64,000 nucleotides of DNA from Effusibacillus dendaii (GCF_015097055.1 NZ_AP023366.1:906501-970500); one strand, 5' to 3'; numbered from the stretch's first letter, positions 44,175 to 53,971 are shown. A program made the numbers and translations. Notes: generated by a model from the sequence alone, not told the origin.

Positions 44175-44215
44175 GAGTCTCAAATGGTCTGCTATTCAGT
44201 GACCATTTGGGACTC
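44175..44215. repeat. 15-bp imperfect hairpin
   Basis: GAGTCTCAAATGGTC and its complement with one G-T wobble around an 11-base loop, 48 bases after the CoA transferase. No T-run follows, so it is not a standard terminator. Confidence 0.5.
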
Positions 44216-44731
44216 ACGATAAGGGTATAGTTAGAGCCGAGAACATAAATGCCAAAAAATAACCCTCTTACTTCTGTACCCGGCCAAATCGTATCATCGA
44301 AATTGCCAATCGCAGTACTTACAAACAGCCTCCATATCCACTACGTTTTCTTATCATTTCGTTGTTCCTGATCTTCAACTAAATTCCTCCCTGTCTATCG
44401 ACTATTCACCAGTAAATCAACCGGTTCTTTAATCACTTTATCGGGATCATTCCCTTTCTCAACCTCGTTACGGATACACAATTCCAGATTGCTTGCCGCC
44501 ACTACCTTCTCGCTTTATACCCACCTGGGTATTATGCTCTCGGAATAATTCTTTTGTCAATTTGATATGTAAATAGGGGATCCTCCAATATTTTAACGGT
44601 AAAAAATACGCTGGTATATACCAGCAAAAAGCTGATTTTTCCTACGTCAAAGGAGTACCAGCTTCGCTGTAGGATTCCAGGACGGTTTAAAAGAAGCCGT
44701 CCTCTTCTTGTACACTGAGTGAAGGTACCTG
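44216..44731. other. Intergenic region with a short unrecognised coding remnant
   Basis: No full gene is seen. On the minus strand 44510-44395 reads KVVAASNLELCIRNEVEKGN, then DPDKVIKEPVDLLVNSR and a stop, which looks like a protein C-terminus without its body. A 7-bp dyad AGGACGG/CCGTCCT lies at about 44671-44696. Confidence 0.35.
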
Positions 44732-46987
44732 CTATCTTCGTAAATTATTGCTCATCAGAACTTCCATAACTCGCCGACCTGTTATCTCATCTATCCAGTT
44801 TACTCCAATTAAAAATTCTTTACCGGATGGCTGAGCATATACCACTCGACCGATCAATATTTGATAAATATGAGGTAAAGCCACCGCCACTCCGTCCCCG
44901 GGTTTGCATGTCCGCACATTTCCTACACGCAACTGACACCCCTGTAGACTGACATCGTGAATCTCTCCAGGCCGCATAGCCGTCATACGCAGGTCCCTGT
45001 TGAAAGAATCGAAATTTGCCGCCGCCGCTTCTTCGACTGCCAATAAAGTAACGGCGGGCAGTAATTGCACTTGGCAGTCAATATTTGTTTTGATCCTTTG
45101 GGACTTTCGATTTTTTGGTCTGTATAGAAATTGAAAGTGCTTAAAGTACTCTAAAAATACAGAAATAGAGTTGCTGCCTCGTTGGAGTTGGAAACTTGTC
45201 TTTTCGGGTTGGGTGCCGTAAAGCTCTCTTATCCACCGTTGATAATCTCTTAAGTTCAGTGGTTCAAATTGGATTCCCGCTTGAAACCCTTCGGGGTGCA
45301 AATCAAAATGGACAATTGTCCCCTGAAATTCATGAGTTTCTTGGCCATACATAATCAGTTTCAGACTCTTCGACAAAGGAATTGGATGATTCAACAATAT
45401 ACGGCAGCCGTCCTCGCTTATATTGATCGTGGTTCCGGAGATCTCAACTCCTTCTGTTTCCACAACTATTTTGTAGGATCGTTCAAATCGTTCTGTATTT
45501 CTCATTCGCGGACGTTCCCATCCCAACATAATGGACACCACCAGTCCGATGAGGTTATAGACGGACCAAAACAGATTAATCAACACAGATTCTTTTACTT
45601 GTTGATCCGTTCCCTGTAGTAGAATAAATAATCCGATTATGATTCCAAGTACGGAAATTGCTAAAAAGACAAGATGCGGAATAACAAGCTCTTTGTGAAA
45701 TTTAGTTTGACCGGCTGTAACACCTTTTGGAGTCACACGGAATGGTATAGGTTTTCGTGTAAAGGTCTCTACCAGGATAGCCCAAGAAATTGCCGGTGCC
45801 ATAGCTGTGTCGTAGACATGGCTCCAAAACCGATCCCTCACTTTGTTGGTGCAAACTCGAAACACGATACCTGATAAAATAAAGTGAGGCAACCAAAACC
45901 CTAACAATCCACTCAGAGTTGTGTTCAAAACTGGAATGCCAAATATTAAAAATAGCAAAGGCGCCGAGATGAAAATCATCTTCCCGATCCCAGAGTACCA
46001 ATACACAAACGAAGTCATGTATAAGATTCGTTGCATCAAAGATAATCCTTCGATACACAGGGGATTCCATTTCCGAACCGTCTGGATGGTTCCGCGTCCC
46101 CAACGAATTCTCTGTTTTAAAAGGTCAGGCAAGGACTCGGTTGCCAATCCCTCAGCCAACACTTCATTGAGAAACACAGTCCTGTAACCTTTGGCTTGTA
46201 AAAGCATACCGGTAGCGAAATCCTCGGTGATGGTGCCAGTTGCAAATCCACCGATTGAATCAATCGCACTACGGCGAAAAACTGCATTGCTTCCTGCATA
46301 AATGACAGCATTAAATCGGTCTCGCCCCGCCTGAATCACTCTCATGAACAAATCCTGCTCGTTTGGAATGCTCCTGTTTTGGAACAAGTTAAACTGGAAG
46401 ATGTCTTCGTTATAAAAAGACTGGGGGGTTTGAACAAAGGCAACACGGTGAAACTTAAAGAATCCTGCGGTACGTTTCAAAAACTCCGGTTTTGGAATCA
46501 TGTCGGCATCAAGAGTGACCAAAAGTTCCCCTTTGATGTGTGTAAGAGCATGATTTAGATTACCCGCTTTCGCGTGTTCGTTGGATGGGCGAGTGAGATA
46601 TCCAATTTCTAACTCTTCAGCAAGTAATCGTACCTCTTCGCGTCGTCCATCGTCGCAGATCCAAATATGAAGAAACTCACTTGGATAATCCAAGTTTTTG
46701 CAGGCTGCTGCGGTTTTTTTAAGGATTTCCACCGGCTCATTATAAGTGGCTATCAATACATCCACTGTCCACAACTGGTCGGGAAGGGAGGGTGGTTGTC
46801 TATCGGTCGGGTCGAAGATGATTAAGTAAAAAATAGTGCTTTGTATCGCTTCAATTACTTCAACTAGAAGAAGCAACATTGCAAAGATAATGGCATAACC
46901 GTTCGGGAGAGTATAAAGGATTCGCCATCCTATATACACCCACATGGCAATTAACGAGGAAAGAAGCAGAAGTACACGAATCATCAT
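44732..46987 (-). CDS. BcsA-like glycosyltransferase with two PilZ domains
   Basis: A 751-residue membrane GT2 of the cellulose-synthase type. Two N-terminal helices, then the catalytic domain with IATYNEP, the first Asp in CDDGRR, DAD in TLDADMIPK, TED in TITEDFATG and QRIRWGRG, then four or more helices (to about 475). Two c-di-GMP-type domains follow: PilZ1 with Arg before NISEDG (about 540), and PilZ2 with RKSQRIK and DVSLQG (about 640-690). It probably polymerises a beta-glucan or other polysaccharide on c-di-GMP binding. No bcsB, C or Z gene is nearby. Confidence 0.88.
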   Translation of the reverse strand: MMIRVLLLLSSLIAMWVYIGWRILYTLPNGYAIIFAMLLLLVEVIEAIQSTIFYLIIFDPTDRQPPSLPDQLWTVDVLIATYNEPVEILKKTAAACKNLDYPSEFLHIWICDDGRREEVRLLAEELEIGYLTRPSNEHAKAGNLNHALTHIKGELLVTLDADMIPKPEFLKRTAGFFKFHRVAFVQTPQSFYNEDIFQFNLFQNRSIPNEQDLFMRVIQAGRDRFNAVIYAGSNAVFRRSAIDSIGGFATGTITEDFATGMLLQAKGYRTVFLNEVLAEGLATESLPDLLKQRIRWGRGTIQTVRKWNPLCIEGLSLMQRILYMTSFVYWYSGIGKMIFISAPLLFLIFGIPVLNTTLSGLLGFWLPHFILSGIVFRVCTNKVRDRFWSHVYDTAMAPAISWAILVETFTRKPIPFRVTPKGVTAGQTKFHKELVIPHLVFLAISVLGIIIGLFILLQGTDQQVKESVLINLFWSVYNLIGLVVSIMLGWERPRMRNTERFERSYKIVVETEGVEISGTTINISEDGCRILLNHPIPLSKSLKLIMYGQETHEFQGTIVHFDLHPEGFQAGIQFEPLNLRDYQRWIRELYGTQPEKTSFQLQRGSNSISVFLEYFKHFQFLYRPKNRKSQRIKTNIDCQVQLLPAVTLLAVEEAAAANFDSFNRDLRMTAMRPGEIHDVSLQGCQLRVGNVRTCKPGDGVAVALPHIYQILIGRVVYAQPSGKEFLIGVNWIDEITGRRVMEVLMSNNLRR

Positions 46988-46996
46988 ACTATTTTC

Positions 46997-47221
46997 TCAA
47001 ATTTTTCCTTTGATTATGATTTGGATTTTTTCAACAATCGTTGCAGATTTCGCAATTTCCTTTATAACGTCCAACTGCAGCTGGGTATTCATATAGAGGG
47101 TTTTGATATATGTTTCTCCGGTTTGTTTACAATGAGGACAGCTGCACTTTAAAGCATGGTTACTCAGAAATAGTTCCAAAAGATCCTGCACAATCATTTC
47201 CGTTGCATTGACTAGGAACAT
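46997..47221 (-). CDS. ComFB-like small protein
   Basis: A 74-residue protein resembling ComFB: ATEMIVQDLLELFLS, a Cys pair CSCPHC and YIKTLYMNTQLQL. ComFB-family proteins are reported c-di-GMP receptors in other bacteria. It lies 9 bases upstream of the BcsA-like gene, which makes a signalling or accessory role for glycan synthesis likely. The start at 47221 follows GGTGGTGGG. Confidence 0.7.
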   Translation of the reverse strand: MFLVNATEMIVQDLLELFLSNHALKCSCPHCKQTGETYIKTLYMNTQLQLDVIKEIAKSATIVEKIQIIIKGKI

Positions 47222-47417
47222 AAACCCACCACCCACTCGATCAAATCTTATTACATTCAACAGAATATGACAATAAGCCGATAATTCACCGCTAATACCT
47301 CATCTCTGACTGATATCGAAACGAATCAAAGGATCTTACGGATCTCTGCAAAGGGTGACTTCAATCATTTGGGCAGCTTGTTCCTGTAGAATGAGAAAAG
47401 TCCCTCAATCCATGATT

Positions 47418-48614
47418 TCAGGGAAAACTGTAAAGCCGATAATTATTTTTTCCCTGCTCTTTCGCCCGGTACATAGAGATGTCCGCACGTTTCAGTAAGG
47501 TGTCAATATCTGCACCATTATCCGGATACAGAGCAATTCCAATGCTCGTGGTGATTTGAAATGTGTGTCCTTTGATCATGAAGGGTTGTTCGAGTATTTC
47601 AAGAATTTTTTGGGCCACTTTAATTGCGTCTTGCACTTCCGCAATTTCAGGCAACAACAAGGTGAATTCATCTCCCCCGATCCGCGCTATGGTATCCTTC
47701 TTACGGACACAGCCTTTTAAGCGCTCAGTAACGGCTTTTAATAACAGATCTCCCAGGTCATGCCCTAGGGAGTCATTGATTATCTTGAAGCTATCCAGAT
47801 CGAGAAAAAGCACGGCCATCATATGGTGATGGCGTTTGGCATGAGATAACGCCAGGGCAGCCCGATCTTCAAACAGTCGCCGGTTGGGAAGATCGGTCAA
47901 AGGATCATGATAGGCCAAATGGTTCACAATTTCTTCGATGCGCTTACGCTCTGTGATGTCGCGGGCAATAGTGAAGACCACTTTTTCCCCGTTTAAGGTT
48001 AAGACGCGAGCGCTGCTTTCCACAGGCAGTTTGTGCCCATTTTGGGCGACATAGCGCCACTCGAATGTTACATGATCTTTTTCGATCAACTCTTTTTTGA
48101 TTGTTGGCATCTCAACGAGGCATTCCGGATCTGTAATGTCCCTGGGGGACATGGATAACAGTTCTTCTCTGGTATAACCCAATTTTTGGCATGTTACGTC
48201 GTTTACCTCAAGGAATCGGGGTTTACGATCCACTGTCAGTTCATACAAGAAAATGAGATCATTCGCATGGTGAAAGAGTTCACGAAATTTAATTTCAGTC
48301 TCTTGCAACGCCTCCTCAGAACCCAAAAGTTGTTTCTTTACCATCTCAATGTCCTTCCATCTGCGTAAACAAAAGGCAAATAAGCCTATTGATAGAATTA
48401 TAAAAAAATATAACCACGCTTGGATGAGCTCAAAACTCATACCGAATAAAAAAACCGATAAACATATCACAGCAATTACGGCAATATCTCTGTTTGCTTT
48501 CTGTTTGAGTTGTCTAATTATTTTAGTCACCCCCATCCGCTTCGAAAGTAATTTTGCCATACTCCTACTCACTATCCTTGGGATTCTTCCAAACCAACTT
48601 ACCAAGTAAATCAA
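47418..48614 (-). CDS. PAS-GGDEF diguanylate cyclase
   Basis: Up to 398 residues. Two membrane segments near residues 44-90, a PAS domain (ELFHHANDLIFLYE, DVTCQKLGYTREELL) and a GGDEF domain (DPLTDLPNRRLFED, DLDSFKIINDSLGHDLGD, RIGGDEFTLLLP). The product-inhibition site RxxD is present as RKKD five residues before GGDEF. It makes c-di-GMP. The start is uncertain between 48614 and 48560. It follows the response regulator gene by 23 bases. Confidence 0.9.
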   Translation of the reverse strand: MIYLVSWFGRIPRIVSRSMAKLLSKRMGVTKIIRQLKQKANRDIAVIAVICLSVFLFGMSFELIQAWLYFFIILSIGLFAFCLRRWKDIEMVKKQLLGSEEALQETEIKFRELFHHANDLIFLYELTVDRKPRFLEVNDVTCQKLGYTREELLSMSPRDITDPECLVEMPTIKKELIEKDHVTFEWRYVAQNGHKLPVESSARVLTLNGEKVVFTIARDITERKRIEEIVNHLAYHDPLTDLPNRRLFEDRAALALSHAKRHHHMMAVLFLDLDSFKIINDSLGHDLGDLLLKAVTERLKGCVRKKDTIARIGGDEFTLLLPEIAEVQDAIKVAQKILEILEQPFMIKGHTFQITTSIGIALYPDNGADIDTLLKRADISMYRAKEQGKNNYRLYSFP

Positions 48615-48637
48615 TCAATGGATGTCTACGATAGAGT

Positions 48638-49339
48638 TTAATGATCCTCAACTAAAAATTTGTAGCCGAACCCCCTGACTGTTTGAATATATTTGGGATT
48701 CGCAGGATCTGATTCAATCTTTCTACGCAGATTACTGATATGAACCATGACAGTTCGTAGATTACTATCGCTGTCCCATCCCCATATATTTTCGTAAAGT
48801 TGTTCTACACTAAACACCTGATTCGGATGTTCAATAAGAAAAAATAGCAATTGACGCTCTTTGATGGACAGTGGAACCGAATGACTCTGAAACTTTACAT
48901 CGTAGCTTTGTAAATCAAATTCCAAGTCGCCGTATCTCGCTATATGATCCTTACTGTGAAGATTATGGCGTTTTAACGCACGGCGAAGATTGGCTTTTAC
49001 TCGTGCTACAACAATTCTCGGATCAAATGGTTTTGTAATATAATCGTCCGCACCTGTATCTAACCCCAAAATAATATCGTCCGAACCTCTCTTGACGCTT
49101 AATATAATAATCGGGACATCTGAACCTTTTCTAATTTCCCGGCATATTTCCACACCATTCGTGTCCGGCAATGATAGATCCAAGATGATCAGATCGGGGC
49201 GTTCTTGTTTAACCACTTCAAGAGCTTGATGTCCGTTATCGGCATAAAAAATCTGGTAACCATTTTTTTCCAAATATAGTTGAATCAGTTCCCCGATTTC
49301 TTTTTCATCGTCTACGATTAAGATTTTTCCTTCTTCCAA
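48638..49339 (-). CDS. OmpR-family response regulator
   Basis: A 233-residue regulator. Receiver domain ILIVDDEKEIGELIQLYL with the phosphorylated Asp in LIILDLSLPDTNG and Lys in DYITKPFDP; winged-helix output domain ending RRKIESDPANPKYIQTVRGF. The start is a TTG at 49339 with AAGGAGG, inside the kinase gene (22-base overlap), so the two are coupled. Confidence 0.93.
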   Translation of the reverse strand: MEEGKILIVDDEKEIGELIQLYLEKNGYQIFYADNGHQALEVVKQERPDLIILDLSLPDTNGVEICREIRKGSDVPIIILSVKRGSDDIILGLDTGADDYITKPFDPRIVVARVKANLRRALKRHNLHSKDHIARYGDLEFDLQSYDVKFQSHSVPLSIKERQLLFFLIEHPNQVFSVEQLYENIWGWDSDSNLRTVMVHISNLRRKIESDPANPKYIQTVRGFGYKFLVEDH

Positions 49340-51447
49340 TTAAGTACCTCCTTACTGTTATCATGTTCGGAGACAGAACTTACAGGAAGTATGAAGTAAA
49401 AGGTGCTTCCCTGTCCTAATTGACTGTCAACCCCAATTTCACCTTGATGATATTCAATAATTTCCTTTGAGATGGCGAGCCCTAGCCCAGCACCTTTATA
49501 CTGTGCATTTCGGTGTGCGGCGGCTTTATATAACCGTTCAAAGATGTAGGGTTGCTCTTCTTCCGGAATTCCTTTTCCCGTATCGGCTATTTTAACAACG
49601 ACAAAACTGCCGGACGGCGTTCGATGTTCAAACGTGACTTGGATGCGAATCATTCCACCGGGAGGAGTAAATTTTTTGGCGTTAAAAAGCAAATTCACAA
49701 ATACCTGTTCGATGCGATCCGGGTCTATGTAAACTGTTGCATTGCAATTCTTCAGGGAATCAGGGATACTTAATTCAAAATGAAGACCTTTTTCTTTCAC
49801 ATCCCATTCATATTTATAGAAAAGGTGCTGCACGAATTTCATGATTCGAATCTCTCGAAGATTAAACTTAATTTCTCGTGTTTCCAACTTTGTTAATTCC
49901 AGAAAATCCTCAAATATTCGCTCCAGAAAGTTGACTTTTGCATAGATCAGATTCAAATACTTTCGGTCGCCCGCCTGTATGATCCCGTCTATCATCGCCT
50001 TGATATACCCTTTAATGGAAGTGAGAGGAGTTCCTAATTCATGCGAAATATTGGATAACATTTGACGGCGTGATTCCTCTGATTTGATGAGCCGCCGGTT
50101 TGTTTTTTGCAATTCTGCATTCAATTGTTCCAGAGCCATAGTTCTTTTTTGAACTTTTTCCTCCAACAACTCATTCATTTGTTGTAATTGATATGACAGT
50201 TTCTCTGCGTTTTTGAATGCGTTTAAGAACTTTACCGTCAAATGAAACGACTGTACCAACAAATAACATAACAACCCCCAAGAAACTAAAAGTCCTGTTG
50301 CCAGAACATGCGCGTAATACAAAATATCGTTTAAAACGGCTAAAAAGAGAATAAATCCGCCTATGCAACTCAGTAGTGAACCTTCTCTTTTGCGAATGAC
50401 GGCCCATACCATAACGTTAATGATATAAAGGAAGTTGGCTGCAACAAACATTTCGAATGTTGTCAAGAAATTGGTATAGATCCTTGCGGGTGTCACAAGA
50501 ACCGACATGCAGATCAAAGCCCCTATGTATAGCGAGAGATTTCGGACCTTTGTATGAAACTCTAAAGGATATTGGGATTGGAAAAACAAAATCGCGAACA
50601 ACGCCCCAAGAATTGGTGTGCAATACTCTAACTTTACTGCAATCTCCCAACTCAAGCCCTGAAATAACGAAACGGCGTAGGTATTACCTGTAACGAGCGT
50701 TCTTACAGCAATAGCCAAACAAAACGTACCGAAATAAAAAGTCGATTTGTCCTTGTTCCATACTGACAGTAAATAAAGATAGATGCTCATGATCAATAAA
50801 ATGCCTGCTACAAACAATTCCGAGGCTATGTTTTTGATTCTTTGCCGAGTAATTTGGTTTTCATTGCCGAACTCAATGAAATCCCATAAACCGCCTTTTC
50901 TCTGAACAAAATTGGAAACTTGCATCACGAGTTCGATTCGATTGGTGTTCGGGGTAAAATAGATAGTCTCGGAATAATTCTTTGGCACCATTTCCTCTCT
51001 ATTTTTCCCTACAATTCCTACCGACGTGATAAGCTCCCCATTGATCCACAGCTTGTATGCGGTGGCAACATTATGGATATATAGCGCCTTAGTTTTCCCC
51101 AGATCTTGTGTTCCGATTTCTATGGTTAGCCGATAGGTTGCATATCCTAGATTGGACAGCGGCCGATAACCCGTGGAATAAACTTTCCATTCATTCGGTA
51201 CATCAGCATACTGCTTTGAAAAAAGGGCCATCGGTGATCGCAAGTCATCCGGTTCTAATAACTGGTTCCAATAGAATTCCCATTCCCCATTAAGTCTCAC
51301 GATCCCCTGTTGATCAAAATCCCAATGAGATAAATCCAGTTTGCCCATGACAGCATAGGGGGCTTTCGGCTCTCCCATTGCGATTGTACTTTGTACGTTG
51401 CCGAGAAATAAACAAATCAAGATGAACAATCCAGATATGATCCTCAT
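49318..51447 (-). CDS. Sensor histidine kinase with 7TMR-DISM input
   Basis: A 709-residue kinase. Signal sequence, extracellular jelly-roll DISMED2-like domain (about 30-190, EWEFYWNQLLEP and YKLWINGELI), seven membrane helices (about 205-395), a coiled coil, HisKA with SHELGTPLTSIKGY, and HATPase with NLLFNAKKFTP, DTGKGIPEEE and GAGLGLAIS. Such receptors often sense carbohydrate-like ligands (family inference). The start at 51447 follows GAGGG. Confidence 0.9.
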   Translation of the reverse strand: MRIISGLFILICLFLGNVQSTIAMGEPKAPYAVMGKLDLSHWDFDQQGIVRLNGEWEFYWNQLLEPDDLRSPMALFSKQYADVPNEWKVYSTGYRPLSNLGYATYRLTIEIGTQDLGKTKALYIHNVATAYKLWINGELITSVGIVGKNREEMVPKNYSETIYFTPNTNRIELVMQVSNFVQRKGGLWDFIEFGNENQITRQRIKNIASELFVAGILLIMSIYLYLLSVWNKDKSTFYFGTFCLAIAVRTLVTGNTYAVSLFQGLSWEIAVKLEYCTPILGALFAILFFQSQYPLEFHTKVRNLSLYIGALICMSVLVTPARIYTNFLTTFEMFVAANFLYIINVMVWAVIRKREGSLLSCIGGFILFLAVLNDILYYAHVLATGLLVSWGLLCYLLVQSFHLTVKFLNAFKNAEKLSYQLQQMNELLEEKVQKRTMALEQLNAELQKTNRRLIKSEESRRQMLSNISHELGTPLTSIKGYIKAMIDGIIQAGDRKYLNLIYAKVNFLERIFEDFLELTKLETREIKFNLREIRIMKFVQHLFYKYEWDVKEKGLHFELSIPDSLKNCNATVYIDPDRIEQVFVNLLFNAKKFTPPGGMIRIQVTFEHRTPSGSFVVVKIADTGKGIPEEEQPYIFERLYKAAAHRNAQYKGAGLGLAISKEIIEYHQGEIGVDSQLGQGSTFYFILPVSSVSEHDNSKEVLNWKKEKS

Positions 51448-51770
51448 AGGATGACCCTCATACACAATATTGTATACGCTAGGAAACAGACTAAAAACAT
51501 TGATTTAAATGAAAAGCAATGTAATCGATACGTCCATTTGCCCGCTAATACACAGAAATTAGTATTAAATTGATATCCCAAATCGGGTATGAGAATATCT
51601 GGATAGCTGGATATCGGAATTGTCGGTGCTTAAACAAGGAATACTTGTTTCTAAAATAAACGTTGACGACCATCCATACGTTTTCTCGTTCCTTTGTTTA
51701 TATCAAGTCAATAATGGATGAATTCCGCCCCCTTGTGACAAAACCCTCATTTAAAAAAGTTGTGATTCAC
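51448..51770. other. Intergenic region before the kinase
   Basis: About 320 bases between the HD-GYP stop and the kinase start. AT-rich, with an inverted-repeat-like GATATCC...GGATATC stretch near 51590-51615 but no clear promoter or terminator. Confidence 0.4.
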
Positions 51771-52595
51771 CTAAGTGAAGGGGCTTCCTATATGAACAGC
51801 AGTATCTTTTGATAAGTCAATAAACTGGTTTCCTACTTGAACCAATGGATTTGCCGGGTCATATTGGTTAATCAGGATCACCTTCGCCTGTCTTCCATTC
51901 GTTAGTGTTACATACTCTCCTACCATTTGTTCCATTATTTTCTGTATGAAAGTGAGTGTTATTGTCCCATCGAGCTGTCCAAATCCCCCTTCCCTCATCT
52001 CCGAAATTACCTGATAAAAGGGTCTTGCTTCGTGATAAGTGCGTTTTGATGTCATTGCATGAAAAACATCAGCAACAGCAACGATTTTGCTAAACGTGTC
52101 GATATGCTCTCCCGTTAATCCAGCCGGATACCCGCCTCCATCTTCACGTTCGTGGTGCTGCAACGCAACAAGAGCCACTCTATGTGGGATTCCTTTACTA
52201 TTTTTAAGAATGTTGTAACCATATTGAGCGTGTTTCTTGATTAACCTGTATTCAATATCGGTTAACCGTCCGGGTTTGTTAAAAATCTCAAGAGGAATCT
52301 TTACCTTTCCTATATCATGTAAAGTTGCGGCTAGGGTTAAATGAGACAGATCGGGTTCGTCAAGATTCAACCACTTTCCGATCAGCGTTGCGATTACACC
52401 CACAGCGATATTGTGACGATATGTATAGTCATCTTTGGATTGCAATTCTGCAAGAAGCTTAAATACACCAGTATTTTCTGTTGCTTGCTTGATTGCAGGG
52501 ATGATATCTGACGTTATTTGATCTATAGGAACATGTTCCGAGCTGTGGAGGGAGAGAAAAATCTCCTTGATTTGTTCGGTTGCTTCGTTTATCAA
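51771..52595 (-). CDS. HD-GYP phosphodiesterase
   Basis: A 274-residue stand-alone HD-GYP domain. The metal motifs are HDIGKVKIP and HHEREDGGGYPAGL, followed by AVADVFHAMTSKRTY. It breaks down c-di-GMP. The start overlaps the PilZ gene stop by 4 bases (ATGA type), so the two form a bicistron. Confidence 0.9.
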   Translation of the reverse strand: MINEATEQIKEIFLSLHSSEHVPIDQITSDIIPAIKQATENTGVFKLLAELQSKDDYTYRHNIAVGVIATLIGKWLNLDEPDLSHLTLAATLHDIGKVKIPLEIFNKPGRLTDIEYRLIKKHAQYGYNILKNSKGIPHRVALVALQHHEREDGGGYPAGLTGEHIDTFSKIVAVADVFHAMTSKRTYHEARPFYQVISEMREGGFGQLDGTITLTFIQKIMEQMVGEYVTLTNGRQAKVILINQYDPANPLVQVGNQFIDLSKDTAVHIGSPFT

Positions 52596-53308
52596 TCTTT
52601 CACCTTCCCTCCACCTAAATCCCGAAGCTCAATTTGACGCCGATATACAAATTTGACAATAGTGCGCTGATCGTTTACAGATACGTTCATGAATTTAAAT
52701 GCACATAATTTTGTATTTGCCTGCAACGGATTTGAACGAACCTGAACAAGCTGGGCATGTATAGCAAACTGAAATGCTTGTTCTTCAACTTGTATCTGAA
52801 ATTGAAGAATGACGCTTTTGCCAGCATCCATGACGATATTCTCATTTACGAGAACAGCGATTCCCTCTCCGGATATATTTTGGGCTGTTCCCGTTCCCAA
52901 GAATTGGTTTTGAGTACTGGTACCGGCCGTAAGTATTTCAACAGGAAAAGTAACTGGTACACGTACATAGTCACGCCGTTGGATTCTGTGAATTATTTTC
53001 GGTTTTTTCACATGCATCAGACCGGGTTGAATCGATAGGACCTTCGTTTCAAAACAATAGGGTATCCGCTCCTCAAAATCTGTATAGGATACAATCATAC
53101 TGGTATCCGGGCTAAAATATCTTGGAGTTCGTGTTTGCAAGCTGACGGGGAGCTCGAAGTCAAGACTGTCTGTATTCATATTTAAAAAACGTGAATCATA
53201 CTTGCCCTTATAAGGTCCTTCAGGAACGTGAAGATACAGATATTGCCCAATATCAGGCAGTGCCATCCTTTTTTCCTTATTCATTGTCAATTCATCCAGA
53301 TCGATCAT
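52592..53308 (-). CDS. YcgR-type PilZ protein
   Basis: A 238-residue protein with an N-terminal YcgR-like domain (GPYKGKYDSRFLNMN) and a PilZ domain with RRDYVRVPV and NISGEGIAV, the c-di-GMP motifs. YcgR proteins slow flagella or bind other targets. First gene of the HD-GYP bicistron. Confidence 0.88.
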   Translation of the reverse strand: MIDLDELTMNKEKRMALPDIGQYLYLHVPEGPYKGKYDSRFLNMNTDSLDFELPVSLQTRTPRYFSPDTSMIVSYTDFEERIPYCFETKVLSIQPGLMHVKKPKIIHRIQRRDYVRVPVTFPVEILTAGTSTQNQFLGTGTAQNISGEGIAVLVNENIVMDAGKSVILQFQIQVEEQAFQFAIHAQLVQVRSNPLQANTKLCAFKFMNVSVNDQRTIVKFVYRRQIELRDLGGGKVKD

Positions 53309-53509
53309 TGACTTCTTCCCCTTTCGTTTCCTCGTCAGATTTCGATTATGCAGTCCGCGCCGTGAATCAAGTTAATTCCCAGACATGTCTAAACATCGAG
53401 ATATTTGTCGAATTTCATTTTAAAACTTGTACTTTAAGACTAGTTCAAAATTTGATGAAAATTTGATGTCTACTGCATATTTCAATGTCAAACTGATCTT
53501 TAAGATACG

Positions 53510-53845
53510 ATGTATTCCAGCCTTTATAGTGTAATGAATTATACTTCTCTCGTGATTAGGCGGTTTGATCAAATAGGTTCAAAATTTTATTCTATAAAAG
53601 AGATCGAATTAGTCCTCTCCGCGGCGGAAACAAAACCAATTGACGACAATCCTTGTATCACTTGCTTCAGACTTGCAAGATTCAAGAAAACGGATGTCAA
53701 ATATACCCGTATTCAAGTGAAGGAGCTTATGGAGGCCCTTAATATTTTACCCTTAACGATGATACGGTTTACCGCAATTGATCTTGAACTAGCCCGCCCG
53801 TTTAGTCAAGATAAGGACTGCTTAACAGTGCCGTTATTCCGGTAA
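53510..53845 (+). CDS. Possible 111-residue orphan protein
   Basis: I do not recognise this frame. It reads VIRRFDQIGSKFYSIKEIEL and later a Cys pair PCITCFRLARFKK. Its composition is protein-like, but there is no clear ribosome binding site. The terminator-like hairpin downstream could serve it. It may equally be a gene remnant. Confidence 0.3.
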   Translation: MYSSLYSVMNYTSLVIRRFDQIGSKFYSIKEIELVLSAAETKPIDDNPCITCFRLARFKKTDVKYTRIQVKELMEALNILPLTMIRFTAIDLELARPFSQDKDCLTVPLFR

Positions 53846-53882
53846 ATCCTTTCCTTTAGATTGATATTTCCCACAAAAGCAA

Positions 53883-53927
53883 AAGGCATATCACAATGGA
53901 ACTCCCCCATGCGATAAGCCTTCTTTT
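53883..53927. terminator. Weak hairpin between ORF 53510 and the AtoE gene
   Basis: AAGGC-A-TATC and GATA-A-GCCTT arms followed by CTTTT on the plus strand; on the minus strand TTTGCTTTTG follows, so it may stop transcription from both sides. Confidence 0.4.
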
Positions 53928-53971
53928 ATCCGCCATCCACTCATACCATTCTGAAAGGCAATGTCACCCGA

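Larger units (their letters stand above)
53309..53971. other. Intergenic region with a possible small ORF
   Basis: Holds the region upstream of the PilZ bicistron, one unrecognised plus-strand frame (53510-53845) and a terminator-like hairpin at 53883-53927. Confidence 0.4.
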
